Part shown: positions 55,300 to 64,000 of the stretch, one piece after another
Layout of the letters: every line of letters starts with the position of its first letter
Position numbering within the stretch: position 1 is the stretch's first letter
Assembly: GCF_029633825.1 (NCBI RefSeq)
Contig: NZ_CP090640.1
Span: 1,922,001-1,986,000 of the forward strand
DNA length: 64,000 nucleotides
From: Burkholderia contaminans
GTDB taxonomy: Bacteria; Pseudomonadota; Gammaproteobacteria; Burkholderiales; Burkholderiaceae
Direction: 5' to 3'
Made by a program: the position numbers and the translations under genes
The notes under the pieces: generated by a model
Told to the model about the DNA's origin: nothing
Seen by the model: only the letters and a program-made list of their open reading frames with translations
Database searches by the model: none

Positions 55300-56766
55300 T
55301 CAGAACGTGATCGTCGTACGCGCGCCGATCACGAATGTGTTGCGCAGCGGCTGGGTCGCGTCGCTCGGGTTCTGGCCAGCACCGGCATTGAACGTGTACT
55401 GCGCGTCGGCCTGGACGATCCACCACGGGTTGACCTGGTACTGGTAGGTCGCTTCGAGCGTCGTCTCGCGGGTGCGCACGCCGTACGGGCCGGTCGCGAA
55501 CGTTCGCGCGGTCTGGTCGAGGTCGGTCACGTGGTTGCCGACCTGGATGTACGTGACGCCGAGGCCGACGCTGTCGTTGTCGCGGCCTTCGAACGGCGCC
55601 TTCAGCACGATCCCCGCGTTGGCCGAGAAACTCACCAGGTTACGGTCACCCGGCGCGCCCATCACGCGCGCGAACACGCCGAGGCTGCGCGGGCCGGTCG
55701 GGTCGGGGCGCCAGATCATCTGGTCGGCCACCGCGTAGAAGCTGTAGTTGCCGTGACGCTGCTGCGCAGTGCCGTTCGACGCCGGGTCCGCGAGCGACAG
55801 CCCGTCGGTGCCGACGTTCTGGTCCGCGAAGCGGCCGTTGTGATACCAGACGCCGATCTTGTAGGTGCCCGGCAGCCCGTTCGAGCGGCCGGTGTCCATT
55901 TCGCCGTCGGACGGCTGGTTCAGCGCGTACTGCAGTTCGCCGATATAGAGCGCGCCGTTGTGCAGGTTGAAGTTGGTGCCGCTCAGGTTATTCGGGTTGT
56001 TGCCGAGCGGATCGCCGTCGAACACGCCTGCGAGCGCGGTGAGCTTCGGCGTGATCTGCGCGCGTACGCGCACGCCGAGACCCGCGAGCGGATAGGCGGG
56101 GCCGCCGTTGGGCAGGTCGTACGACGGCAGCGCGGGCCAGCCGAACATCGTGTTGACGAACGTGTTCGCATACGTGCTGACCATGAATTCCTGGTCCAGG
56201 CTCTGCTGGCCGATCTTCACGTCGACGCGCTTGTCCATGAACGACTGCTGGTACCACAGCTCCCACAGGCGCGTCGTGCCCTGCGCCTCGATGCCGCTCG
56301 CAGTGTTGAGCGTGCCGAGATTGCGCGCACTCAGGTTGGTGCCGTGGATCTGCAGCGCGCTGACGTTGAACGTGCCGCCGGGCAGGCCGATCGCCTTCTG
56401 CGTGTCGACCGTCAACGTGGCCGTCGTCAGCCCGTCGTAGGCGCCGCCGCGGTTCAGCCCGCCGCGCACGTTCGCGAGGTATTCGCTGGTTTCGGTGATC
56501 AGCAGCGTCGCGCCATACTTGCCGAGCCATGGGCGGATGCCGCCCATGTCGCCGAGCAGGTTCTGGCGCGTCCAGATGCCGGTCCACATGTTGGTCGGCT
56601 TCGCCTGGATCGCCAGGTCGGCTTCGGGGGCTTCGGGCTGTGCGTCGACCGGCACGGCGGCAAAAGCCGCGCCGCTCGCGAACGATGCGCACGCGAGGAT
56701 GGCCGCACACGCGGCGGGGCGCATCCGGGCCCGGATGTTGTCTCCCTGGAACGACGCAAACTTCAT
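55300..56766 (-). CDS. OprB-family outer-membrane porin heading the iron operon
   Basis: This 488-residue protein has a signal peptide ending AFAAV (about residue 36) and the carbohydrate-porin B pattern: NLLGDMGGIRPWLGKYGATL, LWYQQSFMDKRVDVKIGQQS, LDQEFMVSTYANTFVNTMFG and LPGTYKIGVWYHNGRFADQN. It ends in phenylalanine (ARTTITF), as beta-barrels do. OprB porins usually pass sugars; here the barrel is encoded with iron-uptake genes behind a Fur-like box, so it may pass iron or iron chelates. An N-terminal extension before MRPAACAAILA is slightly long, so the true start could be that inner Met. Confidence 0.85.
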   Translation of the reverse strand: MKFASFQGDNIRARMRPAACAAILACASFASGAAFAAVPVDAQPEAPEADLAIQAKPTNMWTGIWTRQNLLGDMGGIRPWLGKYGATLLITETSEYLANVRGGLNRGGAYDGLTTATLTVDTQKAIGLPGGTFNVSALQIHGTNLSARNLGTLNTASGIEAQGTTRLWELWYQQSFMDKRVDVKIGQQSLDQEFMVSTYANTFVNTMFGWPALPSYDLPNGGPAYPLAGLGVRVRAQITPKLTALAGVFDGDPLGNNPNNLSGTNFNLHNGALYIGELQYALNQPSDGEMDTGRSNGLPGTYKIGVWYHNGRFADQNVGTDGLSLADPASNGTAQQRHGNYSFYAVADQMIWRPDPTGPRSLGVFARVMGAPGDRNLVSFSANAGIVLKAPFEGRDNDSVGLGVTYIQVGNHVTDLDQTARTFATGPYGVRTRETTLEATYQYQVNPWWIVQADAQYTFNAGAGQNPSDATQPLRNTFVIGARTTITF

Positions 56767-56869
56767 ATCAAATCCCTGGTTCTATTTAGTCTGGAGTCCT
56801 GCTTGTCGGTCGCTGTCCGGACGCTCGGCACTGATTGGCCAGCGCATGAAGATGAACGCAACGCGGCGC

Positions 56870-56898
56870 ATCGTAGGAGTGTCAAATGCGAAAGTCAA
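56870..56898 (-). promoter_or_regulatory. Promoter of the iron operon
   Basis: On the minus strand TTGACT (56898-56893) is followed after exactly 17 bases by TACGAT (56875-56870), a good sigma-70 arrangement 104 bases before the porin ATG. The Fur-like box lies directly upstream. Confidence 0.65.
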
Positions 56899-56899
56899 T

Positions 56900-56924
56900 G
56901 TAAACGAGAATGATTCGCATCTAA
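56900..56924. promoter_or_regulatory. Fur-like box at the iron-operon promoter
   Basis: The minus strand reads ATGCGAATCATTCTCGTTTA, resembling the Fur pattern GATAATGATAATCATTATC (GAATCATTCTC core). It abuts the -35 element, so Fur-iron binding would block transcription in iron-replete cells. Assignment rests on pattern and on the iron genes downstream. Confidence 0.7.
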
Positions 56925-57317
56925 ATTACTGAATGTAATCCGCCTCCTTACGGATGGAGGCCAGCACGTGTTTAGTGCCGAGGTAAACCGTAAATATCGG
57001 TGTAATGAAAATGAATGGATCGATGCGGATCGATGGGGCGGGGGGGCGGGGCGCAGGAGGCAGCCGGCGGGCGTCGGATGGCGCGTGCCGGCAGACGGAA
57101 TCGACGCCGCCACGGAATTTATCAGGATGACGCCGCCGATCGCGGGAACTCCGTGCTTTCCCGGTGTCCAAACGGGGCGCGATGAGATTCCGGGGCCGCG
57201 CGGGCCGGCCGGCAAGGCTGGGCGATTCTTTTAGGTATTTGTTTTTAATGGATTTTTGTTGGATTCGTATGCTTTTTTCGTCCCGTCCCCGCCCCGAAAA
57301 TTCCTCCGGTTTCCCTT

Positions 57318-57347
57318 CTTGAATTTGTCAAAACCCGTCCATATAAT
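57318..57347 (+). promoter_or_regulatory. groES promoter, sigma-70 with overlapping heat-shock-like -35
   Basis: TTGAAT (57319-57324), 17 bases, TATAAT (57342-57347) is an excellent vegetative promoter. CTTGAA (57318-57323) followed after about 15 bases by TCCATAT also resembles a sigma-32 site. The -10 box ends exactly where CIRCE begins. Confidence 0.8.
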
Positions 57348-57373
57348 TAGCACTCGCTGCACGAGAGTGCTAA
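57347..57373. promoter_or_regulatory. CIRCE operator (HrcA site)
   Basis: TTAGCACTC, nine bases, GAGTGCTAA (57347-57373) matches the CIRCE consensus perfectly. HrcA repressor binds it and is released on heat stress. It overlaps the -10 box by one base. Confidence 0.97.
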
Positions 57374-57446
57374 CAATTCTCTGCCGGGCGATAAGCCGGG
57401 CAGATTCCCTAAGCGTTCTTCAATCTCAGTCAAGAGAGGAGTGAAT

Positions 57447-57740
57447 ATGAACCTTCGTCCTTTGCACGATCGCGTGATCGTCAAGCGCCTGGATCAGGAA
57501 ACCAAGACCGCCTCGGGCATCGTGATCCCCGACGCCGCTGCTGAAAAGCCGGACCAGGGCGAAGTCCTGGCCGTCGGCCCGGGCAAGCGCGACGACAAGG
57601 GCGCTCCGATCGCGCTCGACGTGAAGGTCGGCGATCGCGTCCTGTTCGGCAAGTACGCAGGCCAGACCGTGAAGGTCGACGGCAGCGAACTGCTGGTCAT
57701 GCGCGAAGAAGACATCATGGCCGTGGTCAACGCGAAGTAA
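57447..57740 (+). CDS. groES: Co-chaperonin GroES
   Basis: This 97-residue, full-length Hsp10 has [20 protein letters not shown] at the start, the mobile loop [20 protein letters not shown] and the C-terminal [16 protein letters not shown]. It caps GroEL during folding. ATG 57447 is the family start; an in-frame GTG at 57441 would add two residues. The ribosome site AGAGAGGAGTG is strong. Confidence 0.97.
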   Translation: MNLRPLHDRVIVKRLDQETKTASGIVIPDAAAEKPDQGEVLAVGPGKRDDKGAPIALDVKVGDRVLFGKYAGQTVKVDGSELLVMREEDIMAVVNAK

Positions 57741-57783
57741 GCGTCCACTGACGGTACATATTCCCAAGAATTCAAGGAGTTAG

Positions 57784-59427
<1,644 letters not shown>

Positions 59428-59480
59428 TCGACTTCGGTCGATGGTGTCCGGAGCGCGCAGCGATGCGTGTTCCAGCCAAA

Positions 59481-59513
59481 GAAAAAGACCCGCAGCGATG
59501 CGGGTCTTTTTTT
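59481..59513 (+). terminator. Terminator of groESL
   Basis: AAAAAGACCCGC (59482-59493) pairs with GCGGGTCTTTTT (from 59500) around a 6-base GC/AT loop, ending in a T7 run. Confidence 0.93.
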
Positions 59514-59564
59514 ATGTGCGCGCGGATGACGATGCGAGGTGAAAGTGGGCGGCTGGCACCCGTG

Positions 59565-61421
59565 CTATTCGCGCGCCATGACCAACGCGTAGTAGGGTCG
59601 CTCCTTCACGACGAAACGGGGATCGGCCGAGAGCGTACTCACTGCCGGGGCGTAGCGTGCGCGAGCCTGGGCCAGCTCTGCTGATGACGGTGGCCATTGA
59701 TGTGCATTCCATAGCAGGTCGACGTAGCTGATGACGACGGCGCGGACGCTGCGATCCCCGAGGGTGCGTTCGATGTTACCGGCGAGCGTCGTCGTGTCGG
59801 ACGCGAACAGTGTCGAGATGGATGCGGGCCAGTGCTCCTGTGCCAGCGCAACGTTCTTGTCGCCGCCGATGTTGTAGGTGTGTGTATTCGATGCAGCGGC
59901 CAGGTAGGCGGCGAGAAAGTCGTTGCCCTGGGGGAAAAACGCGGTGATGCCATCCTTCGGGGCATCCTGCCGGAAGTCAGCGACGATCGACTGGTCGAGC
60001 TGCGCGAACTGGTCGCGGAAGTGCAGTGGCGCATGCACCCGCACCTGATGTTCGTAATGGCGGACTTCGGAATACGTGAGCCCTGATTCCGGATTCGGCA
60101 GGTTGGACACCATCATCAGACCCAACAGCCACCACGCAGCCTTGTTCCTGTCGCGACGCGACAACTCCGCGATCAGTAGTACAAACAATGCCCAGAATGC
60201 CAGAACGGTCAGGGCGGACCATCGATACGACGCGCGCATGTTCCTGAAGCCCGGTACGTGCGTCGACAGATAGGCCGTTCCGGTAGGCGCGACCGCATAT
60301 TCGGGCGGCATCGCGGCCTGGAAGTTGCCTGCAGCCCGGTCGGCGTCGGGCCGCACGGAATGGACTTTCAATGACGGCCCGAGCGCGAGGTACGTCGCAA
60401 GCATGCCAAGCACCAGTAGCGGAATGCCGTGGGTCTTGTTTTTCGACAGCACGAATCCGGCCAGGCCTGCGATGGCGATGGGGGCGATGAACGTCGTGAG
60501 CCACACTGATGCGTCGCCGAAGTAGGCCGAGTCGCTTCTCGGGGTGCTGATGCGGAGCACATCCCATAGCCACAGAAGTCCTTGGGTTGGCTGTACGAGC
60601 ATGGTGACGTCGACGCCGAAGCCACGGAATACCGACAGCGGATCCGCTGCGAAGCTCTGCGTGCCGACGAATTGACGGTAAAGCACGAACGCGAGTCCGA
60701 AGTCCGCGGCATAAATCGGCATGCCGACGGCAAGCAGGCGTACCCTGCGGCCACTCGATCGCTTGAGCCAGCCCGCATACTGGACGAGTGAGCCGAAGGC
60801 GAACATGACGAACGTATAGCCGTCGGTGAAGACGGCCAGGCATGCGACGGCCGCAAGGGCGAGCGCCGATATCGCGATCGTCCGGGAGCGTCGTGCGTCG
60901 ATCGCTTCGCATAGCCGGTGCGTCGTCCACAGATAAAGCGGCAACAGCGCGATCCCGATCGACAGCATCGAATAGCCGGAGTGCGCCCAAATGACCGGCA
61001 TGGTTGCCCACACCAAGGCCAACGCCAGCGCATATCGCGCGGGGGCACCCAGTGCCGACGCATAGCGTTTCGAGCCCCACAGCGCGAGCGCCAGGAACAG
61101 CAACGTGGTCGTGCTGTACGCGTCGGCGGGGTTCAGCGGCGTGGCCGCAAGCATAGCGCTTTCCACCAGCGCGCCGGATAGGCCGAACGCAATCGGCGCG
61201 GGGACGGGGAGGCCGAAATTGTGGACGAAGATCGATGGCCATCCGCTGTTTGCGAAAGACTGGGCGAACGACGAAATCCACAGTGCCTGACCGAGTGTCG
61301 GAAGGGCGATGAATGGCACGGCCCCGTAGATGACGGCAACAATCGATAGCGCGACCGCGAACGGCAGCGACTCGCGCAAGGTTGATCCTAACGGATGCTG
61401 GCTTGTTGGAGTGGTACGCAT
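59565..61421 (-). CDS. Polytopic membrane protein with soluble C-terminal part, likely glycan-related
   Basis: This protein of about 618 residues has roughly 11-12 hydrophobic segments in its first 420 residues (LPFAVALSIVAVIYGAVPFI; YALALALVWATMPVIWAHSG; GIPLLVLGMLATYLALGPSL), then a soluble C-terminal domain of about 180 residues (DGITAFFPQGNDFLAAYLAA; VRAVVISYVDLLWNAHQWPP). The layout resembles GT-C glycosyltransferase-like envelope proteins, but I see no decisive motif. ATG 61421 leaves a 7-base gap to the preceding gene. It is the last gene of the four-gene envelope operon. Confidence 0.72.
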   Translation of the reverse strand: MRTTPTSQHPLGSTLRESLPFAVALSIVAVIYGAVPFIALPTLGQALWISSFAQSFANSGWPSIFVHNFGLPVPAPIAFGLSGALVESAMLAATPLNPADAYSTTTLLFLALALWGSKRYASALGAPARYALALALVWATMPVIWAHSGYSMLSIGIALLPLYLWTTHRLCEAIDARRSRTIAISALALAAVACLAVFTDGYTFVMFAFGSLVQYAGWLKRSSGRRVRLLAVGMPIYAADFGLAFVLYRQFVGTQSFAADPLSVFRGFGVDVTMLVQPTQGLLWLWDVLRISTPRSDSAYFGDASVWLTTFIAPIAIAGLAGFVLSKNKTHGIPLLVLGMLATYLALGPSLKVHSVRPDADRAAGNFQAAMPPEYAVAPTGTAYLSTHVPGFRNMRASYRWSALTVLAFWALFVLLIAELSRRDRNKAAWWLLGLMMVSNLPNPESGLTYSEVRHYEHQVRVHAPLHFRDQFAQLDQSIVADFRQDAPKDGITAFFPQGNDFLAAYLAAASNTHTYNIGGDKNVALAQEHWPASISTLFASDTTTLAGNIERTLGDRSVRAVVISYVDLLWNAHQWPPSSAELAQARARYAPAVSTLSADPRFVVKERPYYALVMARE

Positions 61422-61428
61422 ATCCGGG

Positions 61429-62307
61429 TCAGTGTGGGGGCCTGGGCACCAGGGCGGCGCCGACAAAGAACATCAGGTCGCCGGCTACCGTCACCATGCG
61501 GCCGAGGACAATCGCGGTGATGAGGTCCGCTTGTCCGACGACACCATGCATCAGCCAGTACAGGACGGCTTCGCGAACGCCCACGCCCGCTGGTGCACCG
61601 GGCGTGACGAGCCCGGCGAGCCAGGCAATGACATAGGCGCCGCATACGGGCAACCAGAATGCGGCATCGTGCGTGTCGATCTTCGCGTGTTGCACCGTGA
61701 TCGCCAGCAGGGCGCTGAAGATCAGCCCGGAGACGAGCAGAAACGCTGCATACAGCGATACCGCCCGGGCAATGCAAAGGGACCAGCAGGTCCGGATGCC
61801 CGACACGGCAATGGCAAGCGCGCCCGCGAACGCAGCGATGGCGGTTGCCGTGCCGATCACCGGCCATTTGAGCGGTGCCGCCATCAGTGCAAACGGAAGG
61901 GCGGTCGACGCAATGACCGCTAGTTCCCACACGATCGATTTGGCAACGGGCCATGCAGGCAGGCCCGCAGCAACGCAAATCGCTTGTCGGCCAGCGAGAT
62001 GGAAAATGTTGCCCGGCGTATATTTGGCAAGCTGCGAGACGCCGTACGTCTTGATCGCCCAGAGGCGCGACGACGTGACACCGTGGTGGGTGAGCAACTG
62101 CAGCCAGGCCAGTGCAAGCAGCATGCCGCAAGCCCCGTAACCGGCGCCGAGTGTCGCTACGGCGCTCCAGGTAACGGCCGAGAAAGTGTCGAGCGAAAGC
62201 TGGTGGCTGTACTCGACGAGCTTCACGCCGACGAAGATCGTGCCGAGTGCGCCCAGCGCGCTACCGGTGACGTGTATCCAGCGTCGTTGCTGCTTGCCTA
62301 ACTTCAC
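61429..62307 (-). CDS. Flippase-like (UPF0104/lysylphosphatidylglycerol synthase membrane domain) protein
   Basis: This 292-residue integral membrane protein has about eight helices. It shows the family pattern of AIKTYGVSQLAKYTPGNIFH near residue 90 and the PG-rich C-terminal AWLAGLVTPGAPAGVGVREA. Such proteins translocate lipid-linked molecules or act in envelope lipid modification. Its GTG start at 62307 overlaps by one base the stop of the methyltransferase gene (TAGTG), so the two are coupled. The GTG start is chosen because the upstream frame lies inside the methyltransferase gene. Confidence 0.8.
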   Translation of the reverse strand: MKLGKQQRRWIHVTGSALGALGTIFVGVKLVEYSHQLSLDTFSAVTWSAVATLGAGYGACGMLLALAWLQLLTHHGVTSSRLWAIKTYGVSQLAKYTPGNIFHLAGRQAICVAAGLPAWPVAKSIVWELAVIASTALPFALMAAPLKWPVIGTATAIAAFAGALAIAVSGIRTCWSLCIARAVSLYAAFLLVSGLIFSALLAITVQHAKIDTHDAAFWLPVCGAYVIAWLAGLVTPGAPAGVGVREAVLYWLMHGVVGQADLITAIVLGRMVTVAGDLMFFVGAALVPRPPH

Positions 62308-62951
62308 TACCGTGCGGCGATGCGAGGGCGGCAAAGCAACATCGTCCACGGCAAGGGGGTGCGCACACACAAGATGTCGAAGCGCGTGGAAACGAATGCG
62401 ATGAATGCCCGTTTCGACCAGCGCTGTATGTGGCCGGGCGTGTTCCCGAGGGCGGAGATATATTTGCCTCGCGCGACATTCATCGCGCTCCAGACCGGTT
62501 CGCGCGGAACGCTGAAAATCACGTGGCGAGCGCCGAGCGTCGCGATGTTGCGCAGCGCGACTTCCGGCTGCTCGAGATGTTCCAGCACTTCGCAACAGAC
62601 GACGAGATCCGCTTGTATGTCCTGCGCTTCGATCCGATAGACGTCCTGGCGGGAGAAATGCGCCGGGTCGACGCACTGCGTCACGGCGTTCTCCTGCGCC
62701 AGCTCGATCACGCGAGTAGAAAAATCGCTTCCCGTGGCCTGAAGGCCCTGTTGTCGCCACCGCAGGACCCAGTAGCCTTCGCCGCAGCCGATTTCATGGA
62801 TCGACGATGGTGCCGCTTGCGTTACGAAATCGGTCAACGCGTCGTCGAAACCTCGCATGAGGCGCCGCACGATCGGATTCGTCGAGCCGTACTTGTCGTA
62901 GTTGTTGCCAACGACGATGCCCTGTTCGGCCATGCCACCCGACATCTTCAT
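62307..62951 (-). CDS. Class I SAM-dependent methyltransferase
   Basis: This 214-residue protein has motif I IHEIGCGEGYWVLRW (residues about 52-66), motif II-like GSDFSTRVIELAQE, and ADLVVCCEVLEHLEQPEVAL, typical of Methyltransf_11 enzymes. It may methylate a sugar or lipid carrier made by its neighbours; the substrate is unknown. Its start overlaps the stop of the glycosyltransferase gene by four bases (ATGA at 62948-62951). Confidence 0.88.
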   Translation of the reverse strand: MKMSGGMAEQGIVVGNNYDKYGSTNPIVRRLMRGFDDALTDFVTQAAPSSIHEIGCGEGYWVLRWRQQGLQATGSDFSTRVIELAQENAVTQCVDPAHFSRQDVYRIEAQDIQADLVVCCEVLEHLEQPEVALRNIATLGARHVIFSVPREPVWSAMNVARGKYISALGNTPGHIQRWSKRAFIAFVSTRFDILCVRTPLPWTMLLCRPRIAAR

Positions 62952-63982
62952 TGAACGACCCCGAAGGCGCGCGTGGTTTCCTTCTCGACCGCGGCGACGT
63001 GGCCGCGGTTCGCTTGTGTCTGTTTGGTCGGGGCAGCAGGGTCGAGATCCGTTTGCATCTGCTTGACCGCGAAGCGTACGTCCTCGAGCAGTTTGCGGTT
63101 GGTCGACAGGAGGTCTGCAACGATGGCGATCAACAGCGTCTGGAATCCGGCGCCGACGAGGATCGATGCAAGGATGAGGGACTGGACGTGTCCGGTGCCG
63201 TTGCCGGTCGCCCAGAAGTAGACGAAGCGCAGTCCGGTCAGTACACCCGTGCCGAACAGAATGGCACCGAGCGTGCCGAAAAATGCGGCAGGCCGATAGA
63301 TGACGAAGATCCTGAAGATCGTGTGGGCCGATCGCATCACGTACGAGTGGATGCTTTTGACCAGGCGAGACGGTCGCAGGAACCCGTTGACGCGGATCGG
63401 TACCGAGACGATCGACATGTTGCGCTGCCCTGCCTGGATGATCGTTTCCAGGGTGTAGGTGTAATCGCTGAATACTGTCAGGCGTTGGGCGGCATGGCGG
63501 CTGTAGGCGCGAAAACCGCTCGTCGTATCGGGAATCTCGGTACGGCTGACTGCACGAACCACCCAGCTGCCGATTTTCTGCAGCGATTTCTTGATCGGCG
63601 AGAAATGATCGATTTCGTCGATCGGCCGTGACCCGACTACGATATCGGCTTCACCCGCATATATAGGCCGAATGAGCGCGGGAATATCGGCTGCATTGTA
63701 TTGGTTGTCGGCGTCGGTATTGACGATGACATCGGCGCCGCGTTTCAGGCAGGCTTCGAGCCCGGTCGTGAACGCGCGCGCCAAGCCCTGGTTGCGCGGA
63801 TGTCGGACGATGTGGTCGACACCGGCGGCGCGCGCTACATCGACTGTCGAGTCGGTGCTGCCGTCGTCGACGATCAACCATTCGACCCTATCAAAACCCG
63901 GCACTCGGCGAGGCAATGCCGCCAGCGCAATCGGCAACGTGGCGGCCTCGTTGAAGCAGGGGATTTGAATAATTAATTTCAT
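62948..63982 (-). CDS. Glycosyltransferase family 2, polyprenyl-phosphate sugar transferase (DPM1/ArnC-like)
   Basis: This 344-residue protein has a GT-A domain (IQIPCFNEAATLPIALAALP; VEWLIVDDGSTDSTVDVARA; the DxD-type VIVNTDADNQYNAADIPALI; DTTSGFRAYSRHAAQRLTVF) and two C-terminal membrane helices (AAFFGTLGAILFGTGVLTGL, LILASILVGAGFQTLLIAIV), then a cytoplasmic tail. Such enzymes put a sugar on polyprenyl phosphate for later transfer by GT-C enzymes. It is the first of four overlapping or abutting genes. Start ATG 63982 leaves only 18 bases before the window edge, so more genes may lie upstream. Confidence 0.88.
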   Translation of the reverse strand: MKLIIQIPCFNEAATLPIALAALPRRVPGFDRVEWLIVDDGSTDSTVDVARAAGVDHIVRHPRNQGLARAFTTGLEACLKRGADVIVNTDADNQYNAADIPALIRPIYAGEADIVVGSRPIDEIDHFSPIKKSLQKIGSWVVRAVSRTEIPDTTSGFRAYSRHAAQRLTVFSDYTYTLETIIQAGQRNMSIVSVPIRVNGFLRPSRLVKSIHSYVMRSAHTIFRIFVIYRPAAFFGTLGAILFGTGVLTGLRFVYFWATGNGTGHVQSLILASILVGAGFQTLLIAIVADLLSTNRKLLEDVRFAVKQMQTDLDPAAPTKQTQANRGHVAAVEKETTRAFGVVQ

Positions 63983-64000
63983 CGTCCGTGAGAGGTAGAT

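Larger units (their letters stand above)
56767..57446. other. Divergent regulatory region between the iron operon and groESL
   Basis: This 680-base gap holds the iron-operon promoter with a Fur-like box on the left and the groES promoter with CIRCE on the right. A poly-G segment lies near 57040-57050. No gene is supportable between about 56930 and 57310. Confidence 0.7.

Overview
The window is 64 kb of GC-rich, densely coding DNA that reads like a chromosome of a Burkholderia-type betaproteobacterium, most probably the B. cepacia complex. This is judged from protein content and gene style; no database search was possible. It is ordinary chromosome, not a mobile island. I see no integrase, transposase, phage gene, tRNA, rRNA or CRISPR array. 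Low-GC sequence is confined to a few long intergenic gaps.

Layout. 1-2.1 kb: the 3' end of an IclR regulator, a GFA-family protein and a degenerate EAL protein. 2.5-8.4 kb: an aromatic catabolic operon made of a flavin hydroxylase, a DUF2783 small protein, an aromatic-acid MFS transporter, hmgA and fahA. It is best explained as conversion of 3-hydroxyphenylacetate through homogentisate to fumarate and acetoacetate. 8.5-19.5 kb: single genes, namely four transporters, BluB, D-lactate dehydrogenase, LysR and AraC regulators and a class-V aminotransferase. 19.8-25 kb: xdhAB, an unusually short xdhC behind a repeat-like intergenic block, and an NTF2-fold protein. 25-28.2 kb: a LysR regulator, then an isomerase that is in one uninterrupted frame with a TAXI-type binding protein. 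28.6-37.3 kb: a BON protein, 3-hydroxybutyrate oligomer hydrolase, an S10 carboxypeptidase lipoprotein, two transporters and a FrnE-like protein.

37.5-41.7 kb: a D-arginine-type cluster (DauR-like regulator, ornithine-cyclodeaminase-family protein, periplasmic binding protein, FAD D-amino-acid dehydrogenase). Its divergent promoter region carries two matching 15-bp palindromes, the likely operators. 42.2-45.3 kb: a secreted protein of about 1041 residues built from 44-residue Gly/Ala-rich repeats, preceded by an AT-rich gap with interlocking inverted repeats. 45.6-49 kb: a Lipoprotein_15 protein followed by a tight operon of ECF sigma factor, anti-sigma factor, cupredoxin, LolA-like protein and SRPBCC protein. 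49-56.8 kb: an apparent six-gene iron operon (OprB-type porin, beta-propeller, Dyp peroxidase EfeB, Fe(III) ABC transporter) with a Fur-like box against its promoter. 57.3-59.5 kb: groESL with a perfect CIRCE operator. 59.6-64 kb: four overlapping or nearly abutting minus-strand genes for an envelope glycoconjugate, continuing towards the right edge.

The best candidates for something undescribed are the 44-residue repeat protein, the sigma/anti-sigma/cupredoxin/LolA/SRPBCC operon and the porin-propeller-EfeB-ABC iron operon. The TAXI-isomerase open frame and the shortened XdhC are the clearest gene-structure oddities.
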